Assembly (NCBI RefSeq): GCF_008801815.1
Contig: NZ_VZOX01000014.1
Reading direction: 5' to 3' (one strand)
DNA from: Edwardsiella anguillarum
GTDB lineage: Bacteria; Pseudomonadota; Gammaproteobacteria; Enterobacterales; Enterobacteriaceae
DNA length: 64,000 nt
How positions within the stretch are numbered: the stretch's first letter is position 1; each line of letters begins with the position of its first letter. Under the pieces are notes generated by a model. It saw nothing but the letters and a program-made list of their open reading frames with translations, was not told the origin of the DNA and did no database searches. The position numbers were made by a program, and so were the translations under genes. This document shows, piece after piece, positions 44,665 to 52,848 of the stretch.

Positions 44665-44709
44665 GTCCCGTAACGGGTCGTGAGCGTCGACGCCGCGCAC
44701 AGTTACGGG
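44665..44709. repeat. 45-bp hairpin repeat, copy 1
   Basis: Outer arms CCCGTAAC and GTTACGGG enclose a loop with the perfect palindrome GCGTCGACGC. Identical over all 45 bases to 48203-48247, same orientation. It lies 7 bases beyond the atoC stop. The arms extend imperfectly outward (a CCTAGG-like block on each side), giving a hairpin of about 70 bases. Possible roles: REP-like element, small non-autonomous element, or transcription terminator. Confidence 0.8.
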
Positions 44710-44716
44710 TCACGTC

Positions 44717-46114
44717 CTAGCTCCCGGCCGGATCGATGCCGTACTCCTGCAGTTTGTACATCAGGGCGCGGCGGCTGATGCCAAGCATGAGGGCGGTGCG
44801 GGTGCGGTTTCCCTCCTGCTGCTCGAGCACTTCGCTGATGATGCGCCGCTCCTCGCGCTTGATCTCCTCTTTCAGATTGCGTTCGCCGGGCGGGGGAGTG
44901 TTGGTGCCGACGCCGATGCTGCTGACGCCGCTGAGGGGCCGCTGCAGCAGGGACGGCAGATCGTCGGCAAAAATGACCGCGCCGGTGCTCATCACCACCG
45001 CGCGCTCAATGACGTTGGAGAGCTCGCGGATATTGCCCGGCCAGGGCCAGTCGTTGAGCAGCGACAGGGCGGCAGGATCGATCTCAATCATGTCGCGCTG
45101 ATTCTCCGCGCTGAACTTTTGTAAGAAATGGTTGGCGAGCAGGGCGATGTCCTGCCGCCGTTCGCGCAGCGGCGGCAGCTGCAGATGAATGACGTTCAGG
45201 CGATAGAAGAGATCGTTACGGAAGCTGCCCTCGCGCACCATTGCCTGCAAATCTCGGTTGGTGGCGGCCACGATGCGGATATCCACCTGAATGGTTTGAT
45301 GTCCCCCCACGCGCTCGAACTCCCTTTCCTGCAGGATCCGCAGCAGCTTGGCCTGCAGCGGCAGCGGCATTTCGCCGATTTCATCCAGTAGCAGGGTACC
45401 CCGGTGGGCGCGCTCAAACAGGCCCTGGCGCAGGGCCTGTGCGCCGGTGAATGCCCCCTTCTCATGGCCGAACAGCTCGCTTTCCAGCAGCGACTCCGGC
45501 AGGGCGGCGCAGTTGATCTTGATAAAGGGGCCGTTTGCACGGCGCGAGCCATAGTGAATGGCGCGGGCAATCAGCTCCTTGCCGGTTCCGCTCTCTCCGC
45601 TGATCAGAACGTTGGCCTGCGAAAGGGCAATTTTCGCGGTGTCTTTGCAAATCTCCATCATGCGCGGGCTGTTGGTCAGGATATGCCCCCACTGCCAGTG
45701 GGTACTCAGGGCCTGATGCAGGCTGCGGATCTCCTGCTTCATCGCCTGCAGCTGCAGCGCGCGCTGGATCAGTAAGTTCAGCTCATCCAGATCGAAGGGT
45801 TTGATCACATAATCGAATGCGCCGCTGCGCAGCGCCTCGACGGCGGTCTCTACCTCGGCGTAGGCGGTCATCAGAATGACGGGCGTGCGCGGCTGCCGGG
45901 TGCGCATGACTTTCAGGGCGTCGATCCCGTTCATGGTCGGCATGCGGATATCCATCAGCACCACGTCCGGCGGCGCGTCGGCAAAGCGCTGCAGCGCCTC
46001 GGCGCCGTGGCTGGCGGTGAGTGTTTCATGTCCCTGGAGCGTCAACGCGGTGGTGAGCATGCGGCGCACATTATCTTCGTCATCCACGATGAGAATACGG
46101 TAGTGGGCTTTCAT
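44717..46114 (-). CDS. atoC: Sigma-54 response regulator AtoC
   Basis: 465 residues. Receiver domain with phospho-acceptor Asp 55 (VVLMDIRMP), sigma-54 AAA+ domain with Walker A GESGTGKE near residue 170 and the sigma-54 contact loop GAFTGA near 215, and a C-terminal Fis-type helix-turn-helix (N-R-T-R-T-A-L-M-L-G-I-S-R-R-A-L). Activates atoDAEB in response to acetoacetate through AtoS. Its start overlaps the atoS stop (ATGA). A 45-base hairpin repeat follows the stop. Confidence 0.95.
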   Translation of the reverse strand: MKAHYRILIVDDEDNVRRMLTTALTLQGHETLTASHGAEALQRFADAPPDVVLMDIRMPTMNGIDALKVMRTRQPRTPVILMTAYAEVETAVEALRSGAFDYVIKPFDLDELNLLIQRALQLQAMKQEIRSLHQALSTHWQWGHILTNSPRMMEICKDTAKIALSQANVLISGESGTGKELIARAIHYGSRRANGPFIKINCAALPESLLESELFGHEKGAFTGAQALRQGLFERAHRGTLLLDEIGEMPLPLQAKLLRILQEREFERVGGHQTIQVDIRIVAATNRDLQAMVREGSFRNDLFYRLNVIHLQLPPLRERRQDIALLANHFLQKFSAENQRDMIEIDPAALSLLNDWPWPGNIRELSNVIERAVVMSTGAVIFADDLPSLLQRPLSGVSSIGVGTNTPPPGERNLKEEIKREERRIISEVLEQQEGNRTRTALMLGISRRALMYKLQEYGIDPAGS

Positions 46115-47937
46115 TCTGCTGGGCTCTCCGGTGGATTGAGCGGTAACGTGAGGATAAAGGTCGAACCGCCTCCCGGCGTGCTGACCACGTCAATATCCCC
46201 CCGGTGGGCGTTGATGATGCGCTGGCTCAGCGCCAGTCCCAGGCCGGTCCCCGAGGCCTTGGTGGTGAAGAAGGGATCGAAGATTTTCTTCTGTAGCGCG
46301 ATATCGATGCCGCAGCCGCTGTCCTCTATCGCCACCGCCTGCTGCGCGGGGGTGGGTTGCCAGGTGCGTATGCGAATCTCGCCGCGCGCGCTGATGGCCT
46401 GCACCGCATTGATTAAGATGTTCAGCAGCACCTGCTTGAGCAGCTCGCGATCGGCCACGATCGCCGGCAGCGTCCTGTCTAGCGCGCAGTGGAAGGCGAC
46501 CCGCGCCTGAACCCCGGAGGTTTGCACCAGGATCAGCGCCTCTTCGATCAGCGCATTGAGCGACACCCGCTGCCACTGGCTTTGCCGCGGCCGGGAGAAG
46601 TCGAGCAGCTGCTGAATGACTTTATTAATGGAGTCAATCTCTTTCAGTACCACGGACAGGTACTCCTGATGCGCAGGCAGGGCGGTCTGCGAACGGATGA
46701 TCTGTACGTAGCCGCGGATGGCGGTCAGCGGATTGCGCACCTCATGGGCGACGCCGGCCATCAGCTCGCCCAGCGTGGCAAGCCTTTCGGTTTGCGCCAG
46801 GCGGCGCTGGGTCTCTTTGCGGGCGGTCAGGTCGGAAAAAATCACCAACGCCCCCATCAGTTCGCCATGGGGATTGTGGATGCGGCTGGTGGTAACGCTG
46901 AGTTCGATGGTTCGATGACGCGCCGGGAAGCTGACCTCTTGCGCCAGGTGTGCGGTACCGTGCGCCAGGGTATCCAGCACCGGACTGGCGAAATGAGAAT
47001 CGGAGAACAGGGCGGCGTAGGGCTGCCCGACCAGCTCATCCAGCGTATAGCCGGTGATGGCCTCTGCCGCCGGATTGATGGTGGTGACCGCGCCCAGCCT
47101 GTCGATGGCGATCACCCCGTCGGCGGCGTTTTCAATGATCAGATCGTTAAGGGTCTTGGTCTCACGCAGCGTTTGCGCCAGCGCGTTGACGCTGCGACTG
47201 ATTTGCCCCAGTTCGCCGGGCAGCTCGGGGAGCGGCGCCGGCGTTTTATGCGCCAGCGTCGAGAGCCCCTCGGTGATGATGTCGATATTGGCGCTGAAGC
47301 GCCGTGAAAAGAGGACGATCAGCAGCAGGCTACACAGCAGGCCCGTCGCCAGCGCCGCCATGATGCGCAGATCCATTTGCCTGGCCTGACGGTGAATATC
47401 CTGCGTCAGCTCGTTGGCCCAGATGTAGCCCGTCACCTCGCCGTCTCGCCGAATGGGACGCATCGAGTTGAGAATATCGCCGCGCACCTGGCGGCCGGAA
47501 AAGACGAGCGGTATATCGCTGCGCATCACTTCGCGCCCGGGGTGGTCGGCGGCAATGGTCACGCCGACGTTGCTTTGATACAGCGCGAACGGGGCATAGG
47601 TAATAATCGCATCCAGCGTTTTGCTGTAGTAGCCCGCGCCGATGCCGGGAAACGCCTGGGTGATGTGCTCGGTGATGGGGCTAAGCTCGACATTCAGCGC
47701 CCGGATACGCTCAGCGCGCGGCAGCGCCGCGAAAGAGTCTAGGCGTTCGCCCAGCGCCTGGTCGAGCAGCTGGACGACGGCGGCCAGCTTTTTCTCTTTT
47801 TCGGCCAGCACCGCGGAGCGCCCCTCGATCTCGACGATATAGCCAATCGACAGCGTCGGCACGATGACCATCAGGATCGCCATGAGTATCATTTGATTGC
47901 GTAATCGTCGTGGGTATAACCCTCTTAAAAAGCGCAT
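46111..47937 (-). CDS. atoS: Sensor histidine kinase AtoS
   Basis: 608 residues from the ATG at 47937; this gives the E. coli AtoS length and the matching start (YPRRLRNQMILMAILMVI). The frame is open upstream to a TTG at 47967. Two transmembrane segments (about residues 13-35 and 190-210) flank a periplasmic sensor domain; then come a HAMP-like region, a PAS domain (about 255-365), the H-box GVAHEVRNPLTA near residue 394, and an HATPase domain with DSGCGI and GTGLGLAL. Autophosphorylates and passes the phosphate to AtoC. Confidence 0.95.
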   Translation of the reverse strand: MRFLRGLYPRRLRNQMILMAILMVIVPTLSIGYIVEIEGRSAVLAEKEKKLAAVVQLLDQALGERLDSFAALPRAERIRALNVELSPITEHITQAFPGIGAGYYSKTLDAIITYAPFALYQSNVGVTIAADHPGREVMRSDIPLVFSGRQVRGDILNSMRPIRRDGEVTGYIWANELTQDIHRQARQMDLRIMAALATGLLCSLLLIVLFSRRFSANIDIITEGLSTLAHKTPAPLPELPGELGQISRSVNALAQTLRETKTLNDLIIENAADGVIAIDRLGAVTTINPAAEAITGYTLDELVGQPYAALFSDSHFASPVLDTLAHGTAHLAQEVSFPARHRTIELSVTTSRIHNPHGELMGALVIFSDLTARKETQRRLAQTERLATLGELMAGVAHEVRNPLTAIRGYVQIIRSQTALPAHQEYLSVVLKEIDSINKVIQQLLDFSRPRQSQWQRVSLNALIEEALILVQTSGVQARVAFHCALDRTLPAIVADRELLKQVLLNILINAVQAISARGEIRIRTWQPTPAQQAVAIEDSGCGIDIALQKKIFDPFFTTKASGTGLGLALSQRIINAHRGDIDVVSTPGGGSTFILTLPLNPPESPAE

Positions 47938-48202
47938 GCAGGTATCCCGGTGGCTCGGCGTAGGCAAACCCCCATTATCGACGTTTGCGCCGGCGGTTTC
48001 TCAGCGGCGCATCATGTTCCGGCAAGTGCGGCACATATGTGCGGCGGCGCCGCGCCGCGGGGATGCCGCGATGGCAGGGGGAGAGAGGCGGCCCGCCGGC
48101 CGCTGGGGATTGCTGGGCGGGTGCGAGGCGCCGCAGCCGTCTCGGCGTCGGCGTCAGGTCTCTGAGCGATGGCCATCAGACGCTCAGCGTGGGGTGGCCT
48201 GT

Positions 48203-48247
48203 GTCCCGTAACGGGTCGTGAGCGTCGACGCCGCGCACAGTTACGGG
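48203..48247. repeat. 45-bp hairpin repeat, copy 2
   Basis: All 45 bases identical to 44665-44709. Here the outer stem is longer and perfect over 12 bases (GTGTCCCGTAAC and its complement), with the same GCGTCGACGC palindrome in the loop. It lies 21 bases beyond the stop of the LysR gene. The rest of the 48000-48200 gap is GC-rich and shows no gene. Confidence 0.8.
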
Positions 48248-48268
48248 ACACGCCCTAGGCGGCGATCG

Positions 48269-49216
48269 TTAGAGTGCGCCCCGGCGCTCCCCCGAATTGA
48301 TGAGCTCATCCATGGTGTCGATGACGTGTCGCAGCGCCGTTGCCGCCGGCGGCGTCTCGCCGGGGGGAGAGTAGAGCACGCAGAGGTCGGCGGGAATGGC
48401 TTGTTGGAGGCGGATAAAACGCACATGGGGCCATTTCTGGCGGCTGTAGCTGGCCGGTACCAGCGCCACCTGCTGGCTGGTGGCCACCACCGCCATCAAG
48501 GTGTTGGGTTCGACCACCTCCTGATTGAGCCGGGGGTAGAAGCCCTCCATCAGGCAAGAGTTGATGATGAGGTTGGTCGAGGCGGAGTTGGCGCGACTCA
48601 TCAATACGAAGGCTTCCTCCGCGAGCTCGGTCAAGGAGACGCGCTTGCGATCGCGTAGGGGATGCTCGTCCGATACCACTACTATCATCGATTCGCGATA
48701 GAGGCTCTCGGCCAACAGCGGGTGAATATTGATGGTGTCGGCGAAACGGGCGAGGCCGAGATCGATCTCCCTGCTGAGCAGCGCCTGCTTTTGCCGCTCA
48801 GGAGAGAGCTCGGTAAAGCTGATCTGCAACTCGGGGTAGCATTGGTGACACTGGCGGATCACCTCACCAAAGCCGGCCCAGAAAACGGTGCTGATCAGCC
48901 CGATGCGGATCTGGTTGCGCTCTCTGCGACCCGCCTGTACCACCCGGTTGAGGCTACTCTCCAGCATGTCGAACAACAGGGTGCATTCGGCCAGCAGCAG
49001 ATGGCCGGTCGGCGTGAGGCTCACCTGGCGGGTATGGCGATCGAACAGCGCCGCCCCCAGCAGGGATTCGAGCTCCCGGATCTGGGCGCTAAGCGGCGAC
49101 TTGGAGACATTGAGCCGCTCGGCGGCACGGCTGAAGTGGCCGTGGCTGGCCACCGCGTGAAAGTAGCGTAGCATCTTGAGGGAGACGCGATCGCGCCAGT
49201 GGTTGTCGAGGGACAA
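48269..49216 (-). CDS. LysR-family regulator next to xapA (XapR-like)
   Basis: 315 residues from a TTG at 49216, chosen because AGGAG lies nine bases upstream and the helix-turn-helix then begins at the usual distance from the N-terminus (LKMLRYFHAVASHGHFSRAA). An in-frame ATG lies further out at 49333. The C-terminal effector domain includes VEPNTLMAVVA and LVPASYSRQKWP, resembling E. coli XapR, the xanthosine-responsive activator. Divergent from xapA with 347 bases between, the usual arrangement for a LysR regulator and its target. Confidence 0.8.
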   Translation of the reverse strand: MSLDNHWRDRVSLKMLRYFHAVASHGHFSRAAERLNVSKSPLSAQIRELESLLGAALFDRHTRQVSLTPTGHLLLAECTLLFDMLESSLNRVVQAGRRERNQIRIGLISTVFWAGFGEVIRQCHQCYPELQISFTELSPERQKQALLSREIDLGLARFADTINIHPLLAESLYRESMIVVVSDEHPLRDRKRVSLTELAEEAFVLMSRANSASTNLIINSCLMEGFYPRLNQEVVEPNTLMAVVATSQQVALVPASYSRQKWPHVRFIRLQQAIPADLCVLYSPPGETPPAATALRHVIDTMDELINSGERRGAL

Positions 49217-49429
49217 TGGACGGCTCTCCTGCTCTCGTGGATGGGGGACGCCGGTGCGATCCCGGTCAAAGATCGCAGCGCCGAGGGCGTCGGTTCGCGG
49301 ATCGGTGCGCGGGCGATTCCCGCTCCGCCTCACACCGTTGCCTGCGTTTTTTACTTAACTCTTTCTGCAATCCGGGGATAAATGGCCGCCAAACGGCCCC
49401 CATCAGCCCAACCTTGGCGTGTCAATCCC

Positions 49430-49489
49430 ATTTTCGGCCGCTCTCCGTGGCTTTATTGTGCCGAAAATCAGGATAGTTAGACCGATTTT
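49430..49489 (+). promoter_or_regulatory. Overlapping inverted repeats upstream of xapA, possible LysR operator
   Basis: ATTTTCGGC (49430-49438) and GCCGAAAAT (49460-49468) form a perfect 9-base inverted repeat with 21 bases between. GAAAATC/GATTTT (49463-49489) form a second one. They lie 75-135 bases before the xapA start, a typical activator position. Assignment to the neighbouring LysR protein is inference. Confidence 0.4.
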
Positions 49490-49563
49490 AGCGATTTTTA
49501 TCTGCCAGTACCTCTCCTAGAGTGAGCTCAACGTCTCATTTACACCCTCAAGAGGTATAGCGC

Positions 49564-50391
49564 ATGTCACACGATCCGGTTCTCAACGCCGTCGCCACCA
49601 TTCTCGAGCATAAACCCGGCTTCGCCCCCCGCGCGGCCATGATCCTCGGCTCCGGCCTCGGCGTGCTAGCCGATGCGCTAGAGGAGAAGGTCGTCATCCC
49701 CTACGAGGCGCTGGATGGCTTCCCGGTCAGTACCGTCGCCGGACATAGCGGCGAACTGGTTCTGGGTAAGCTGCACGGGGTGGAGGTGATCTGCATGAAG
49801 GGGCGCGGCCATTACTACGAACACGAAACCATGAAGGTGATGACCACCCCGGTGCGCACCTTTAAACGCCTCGGCTGCGAGTTACTGCTGGTGACCAACG
49901 CCGCCGGCTCTCTGCGGCCGGAGCGCATCGGCGTCGGTTCGCTGGTCATTTTTAACGATCATATCAATACCATGCCGGGAACCCCGATGACCGGCGCTAA
50001 CGACGAGGCCTACGGTCCACGCTTTTTCAGCCTGGCTAACGCCTATGATAAGACCTTGCGCGGCGAGGCCTTGGCCCTGGCCGAGCGGGAGGGGATTGCC
50101 GTCAATCAGGGCGTGTTCGTCTCCTACAGTGGCCCCTGCTTCGAGACCGCCGCCGAGATCCGCATGATGCAGCGGATGGGCGGCGACGTGGTCGGCATGT
50201 CGGTGGTGCCCGAGGTGGTGAGCGCCGCCCATTGCGGTTTAGCGGTGTTGGCCATCTGCGCCATCACCAACATGGCGGAGGGGCTCGGCGACGTGCAGCT
50301 TTCCCATGAGCAGACCCTCAGGTGCGCCAAGCTGGCGGAAACGGATTTTATTCGCCTCATCGATGCGTTTATCCGCCACCATTTCCAGTAG
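49564..50391 (+). CDS. xapA: Purine nucleoside phosphorylase II (xanthosine phosphorylase) XapA
   Basis: 275 residues, trimeric PNP family length. Splits purine nucleosides, including xanthosine, with phosphate. Motifs: ILGSGLG near residue 27 (phosphate binding), VAGHSGELVLG near 60, KGRGHYYEH near 80, VTNAAGSL near 110, and G-P-C-F-E-T-A-A-E with the purine-contacting Glu near 195. AGAGG precedes the ATG. Twenty-five bases separate it from the transporter gene, so the two form an operon. Confidence 0.92.
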   Translation: MSHDPVLNAVATILEHKPGFAPRAAMILGSGLGVLADALEEKVVIPYEALDGFPVSTVAGHSGELVLGKLHGVEVICMKGRGHYYEHETMKVMTTPVRTFKRLGCELLLVTNAAGSLRPERIGVGSLVIFNDHINTMPGTPMTGANDEAYGPRFFSLANAYDKTLRGEALALAEREGIAVNQGVFVSYSGPCFETAAEIRMMQRMGGDVVGMSVVPEVVSAAHCGLAVLAICAITNMAEGLGDVQLSHEQTLRCAKLAETDFIRLIDAFIRHHFQ

Positions 50392-50416
50392 GTAGAGCAA
50401 GACAAGGAGGCCAGCT

Positions 50417-51676
50417 ATGTTTGCAGCAGGATTTCTCGGTATCGCGGCGCTAATCCTTATCGCCGTGCTCGCATCGACCAACCGCCGGGCCATTCGCCTG
50501 CGCACGGTGGGGCTGGCCCTGCTCTTGCAGGTCGCCATCGGTGCTCTGGTGCTGTACGTGCCGCAGGGACGGCGGGCGCTGGAGGGGATGGCGCATGGCG
50601 TCGAGGCGGTGTTGGCAAGCGGCAAGTCGGGCATTCACTTCCTGTTTGGCAACCTGGTCAACTTCTCGGTAGAGGGCATCGGCTTTGTCTTTGCCCTGAA
50701 TGTGTTGCCGCTGGTGGTCTTCTTCTCGGCGCTGATTGCCGTGCTCTACTACCTGGGCGTCATGCAAATGGTGATCCGTTTCATCGGCGGCGCCATGGCT
50801 CGCCTGCTCGGCACCTCCCAGACCGAATCCATGTCGGCGGTGGCCAACGTCTTCGTCGGTCAGAGCGAGGCGCCGCTGGTGGTCAAGCCCTACATGTCCA
50901 AAATGAGCGACTCTGAGTTTTTCGCGGTGATGTGCGGCGGCATGGCCTCGGTCTCGGGTACCGTGCTGGCGGGTTACGCCATGATGGGCGTGAACATGCA
51001 ATATCTGCTGGCCGCCTCCTTTATGGCGGCGCCGGGCGGGCTGCTGTTTGCCAAGCTGATCGTTCCCGAGACCACGCAGCCGAACTATGCCTTCGACAAC
51101 AGCATCCAGTTTGATGGCCATAAGCCGGAGAACCTGCTGGCGGCGGCGGGCGAGGGGGCCAGCAGCGGCCTCAAGCTGGCGGCCGCCATCGGCGCCATGC
51201 TGATCGCGATGATCGGCTTGGTGACGCTGGTCAACACGCTGCTGGCGGGGGCGGGGGAGATGGTGGGTATGCCGCTCTCGCTTGAGCTGATCCTCGGCTG
51301 GATCTTCTCGCCGCTCGCGTTCCTGCTCGGGGTACCCTTGGCGGACATCGGCATCGCCGGGGCCATGATCGGCAAGAAGCTGGTGGTGAACGAGTTTGTG
51401 GCCTACAGCGATCTCGCCCCCTATCTCAAGGAGAGCAGTGTGGTGAGCGCGGCCGGCCTGCAGGTGCTGGAGGAGAAATCCAAGGTGATCATCAGTTTTG
51501 CCCTATGCGGCTTTGCCAACCTGGCCTCCATGGGGATCCTGATCGGCGGCCTCGGCACGCTTTGCCCCTCCCGCTCCGCCTTTATCGCCCGTTACGGTCT
51601 ACGAACCGTGCTGGCCGCCACCTGCTCCAACCTGATGAGCGCCGTCATCGCCGGCATCTTCTTCTCCTTAAGCTAG
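50417..51676 (+). CDS. CNT-family nucleoside transporter (NupC/NupX type)
   Basis: 419 residues, about ten hydrophobic segments, inner membrane, proton- or sodium-driven uptake of nucleosides. CNT signatures: F-V-G-Q-S-E-A-P-L-V-V-K-P-Y near residue 152, GGMASVSGTVLAGYA near 175, and the second half with K-L-V-V-N-E-F-V-A-Y near 317. A strong AAGGAGG lies before the ATG. In E. coli the xapA partner is the MFS transporter XapB; here an unrelated CNT protein takes that place. Confidence 0.93.
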   Translation: MFAAGFLGIAALILIAVLASTNRRAIRLRTVGLALLLQVAIGALVLYVPQGRRALEGMAHGVEAVLASGKSGIHFLFGNLVNFSVEGIGFVFALNVLPLVVFFSALIAVLYYLGVMQMVIRFIGGAMARLLGTSQTESMSAVANVFVGQSEAPLVVKPYMSKMSDSEFFAVMCGGMASVSGTVLAGYAMMGVNMQYLLAASFMAAPGGLLFAKLIVPETTQPNYAFDNSIQFDGHKPENLLAAAGEGASSGLKLAAAIGAMLIAMIGLVTLVNTLLAGAGEMVGMPLSLELILGWIFSPLAFLLGVPLADIGIAGAMIGKKLVVNEFVAYSDLAPYLKESSVVSAAGLQVLEEKSKVIISFALCGFANLASMGILIGGLGTLCPSRSAFIARYGLRTVLAATCSNLMSAVIAGIFFSLS

Positions 51677-51695
51677 GCGCGCCATCCTGGACTTT

Positions 51696-51713
51696 GGGGC
51701 GCCTCGGCGCCCC
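51696..51713 (+). terminator. Hairpin after the nucleoside transporter gene
   Basis: Perfect inverted repeat GGGGCGCC/GGCGCCCC with a two-base gap, 20 bases past the stop, followed by weakly T-rich sequence (TGCTTATCC). Confidence 0.5.
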
Positions 51714-51785
51714 TGCTTATCCGCCGGCGGCGGCGGTCTGGGGGAGCGCGGCAGTATGGATCGCACGCTCCTGTACGGGATAACC

Positions 51786-51905
51786 AGCTTTGCTGAATAA
51801 ATCAGATTAGGGATAAGCGTCCCGCAGGCGGTTGCTGCTGTCAGGCAATACGCACACTTTCTGACATTCCTTCCTTCGTTATTTTGTTCAGTGCACGTGC
51901 CCTTG
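51786..51905. mobile_element. IS903-like terminal fragment
   Basis: Starts with GCTTTGCTGAATAAATCAG, the IS903-type end, and follows the outer ~120 bases of that element (TCAGGCAATACGCAC, then TTTTGTTCAG) with scattered changes. No transposase frame remains and the other end is absent, so it is a relic truncated by the IS2-like remnant. Confidence 0.75.
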
Positions 51906-51954
51906 TTGACGGAGGATGGTGAATAAGCCTTATCAGTCGTTGCCTCCGGATCTT

Positions 51955-52590
51955 ACGTGCGCAACTGCACGCCATGGCTCGTCGACGCAAGCGTAAGTTG
52001 AAGCACTGGACCGCATTCAACCGTTATCGGCGATTCGCCAACGTATGGTTATCGTCGGGTATGGGCACTGCTACGCAGGCAATCAGAAACTGACGACATG
52101 ACTATTATCAATGCCAAACGCGTATAACGTATCATGCGTCAGAATACGCTGCTGCTTGAGCGTAAATCTGCGATACCGCCCCGAAATGGGCGTATACAGG
52201 GAGAGTGCCATCGGGGGAAAGTAACCGGTGGTGGTGTTCTGAAGGCTTCGAGTTCAACTGTGATAATGGCGAAAAACTGCGTGTAACGTACGCAGCTGGA
52301 CTGCTGCGATCGTGAAGCCCTGCACTGTGCGGCCAGTATTGATTGATATGACAGCGAAACCGTGCAGGACGTCATGCTAGGTGCGGTGGAACGTCGCTTC
52401 GGTAACAATCTGCCGACATCCCCGCTGAATGGCTGACAGACAACGACTCAGCCTACCGCTCTCATCATACGCGTCAGTTCGCCAGAATGGTGGAACTGGA
52501 GCCTAAATATACGGCAGTACGCAGCCCGGAAAGCAACGGAATGGCAGAGAGCTTCGTGAATATCTGCGGTGTCGAGACAGTAATGGATTA
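51955..52590 (+). pseudogene. Degraded IS2-like transposase (OrfB)
   Basis: Reading with frame changes gives IS2 OrfB landmarks in order: I-N-A-K-R-V, MRQNALLLE (broken by stops), EGFEFNCDNGEKLRVTYA, the ALERR/GAVERRF region, EWLTDNDSAYRSHHTRQFA, and EPKYTAVRSPESNGMAESFV with the catalytic Glu, after which similarity ends. Several frameshifts and stops make it inactive. The junction with the IS903-like fragment suggests one element inserted into or beside another. Confidence 0.8.
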
Positions 52591-52626
52591 AGTGATAAAA
52601 AGGATATGGAAATATAAGGGCGATCT

Positions 52627-52719
52627 ATGTATCAATCAGAAATATTACAGGCATTATTATTCAATAAGTATTGTAATGATAACTTGAGTCTATCTATTAA
52701 GTTTGGCCATCATCAATGA
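52627..52719 (+). CDS. Possible 30-residue peptide before the helicase gene
   Basis: MYQSEILQALLFNKY start, with AAGGG six bases upstream. It lies in the AT-rich leader between the IS2-like relic and the helicase gene. No similarity recognised; it may be chance. The rest of 52591-52848 is AT-rich and probably carries the helicase promoter. Confidence 0.2.
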   Translation: MYQSEILQALLFNKYCNDNLSLSIKFGHHQ

Positions 52720-52848
52720 ATAGTCGTTAAGTTGATAGTACGATCAGGTTGATACAATAGGGGGCTAAAGACCCTCCTGTTTACAGTGGTTTCCAGCATT
52801 TTATGATGCTGTATCAGTATAAAGTGTTTTATCTGTTTTTACCAAGAA

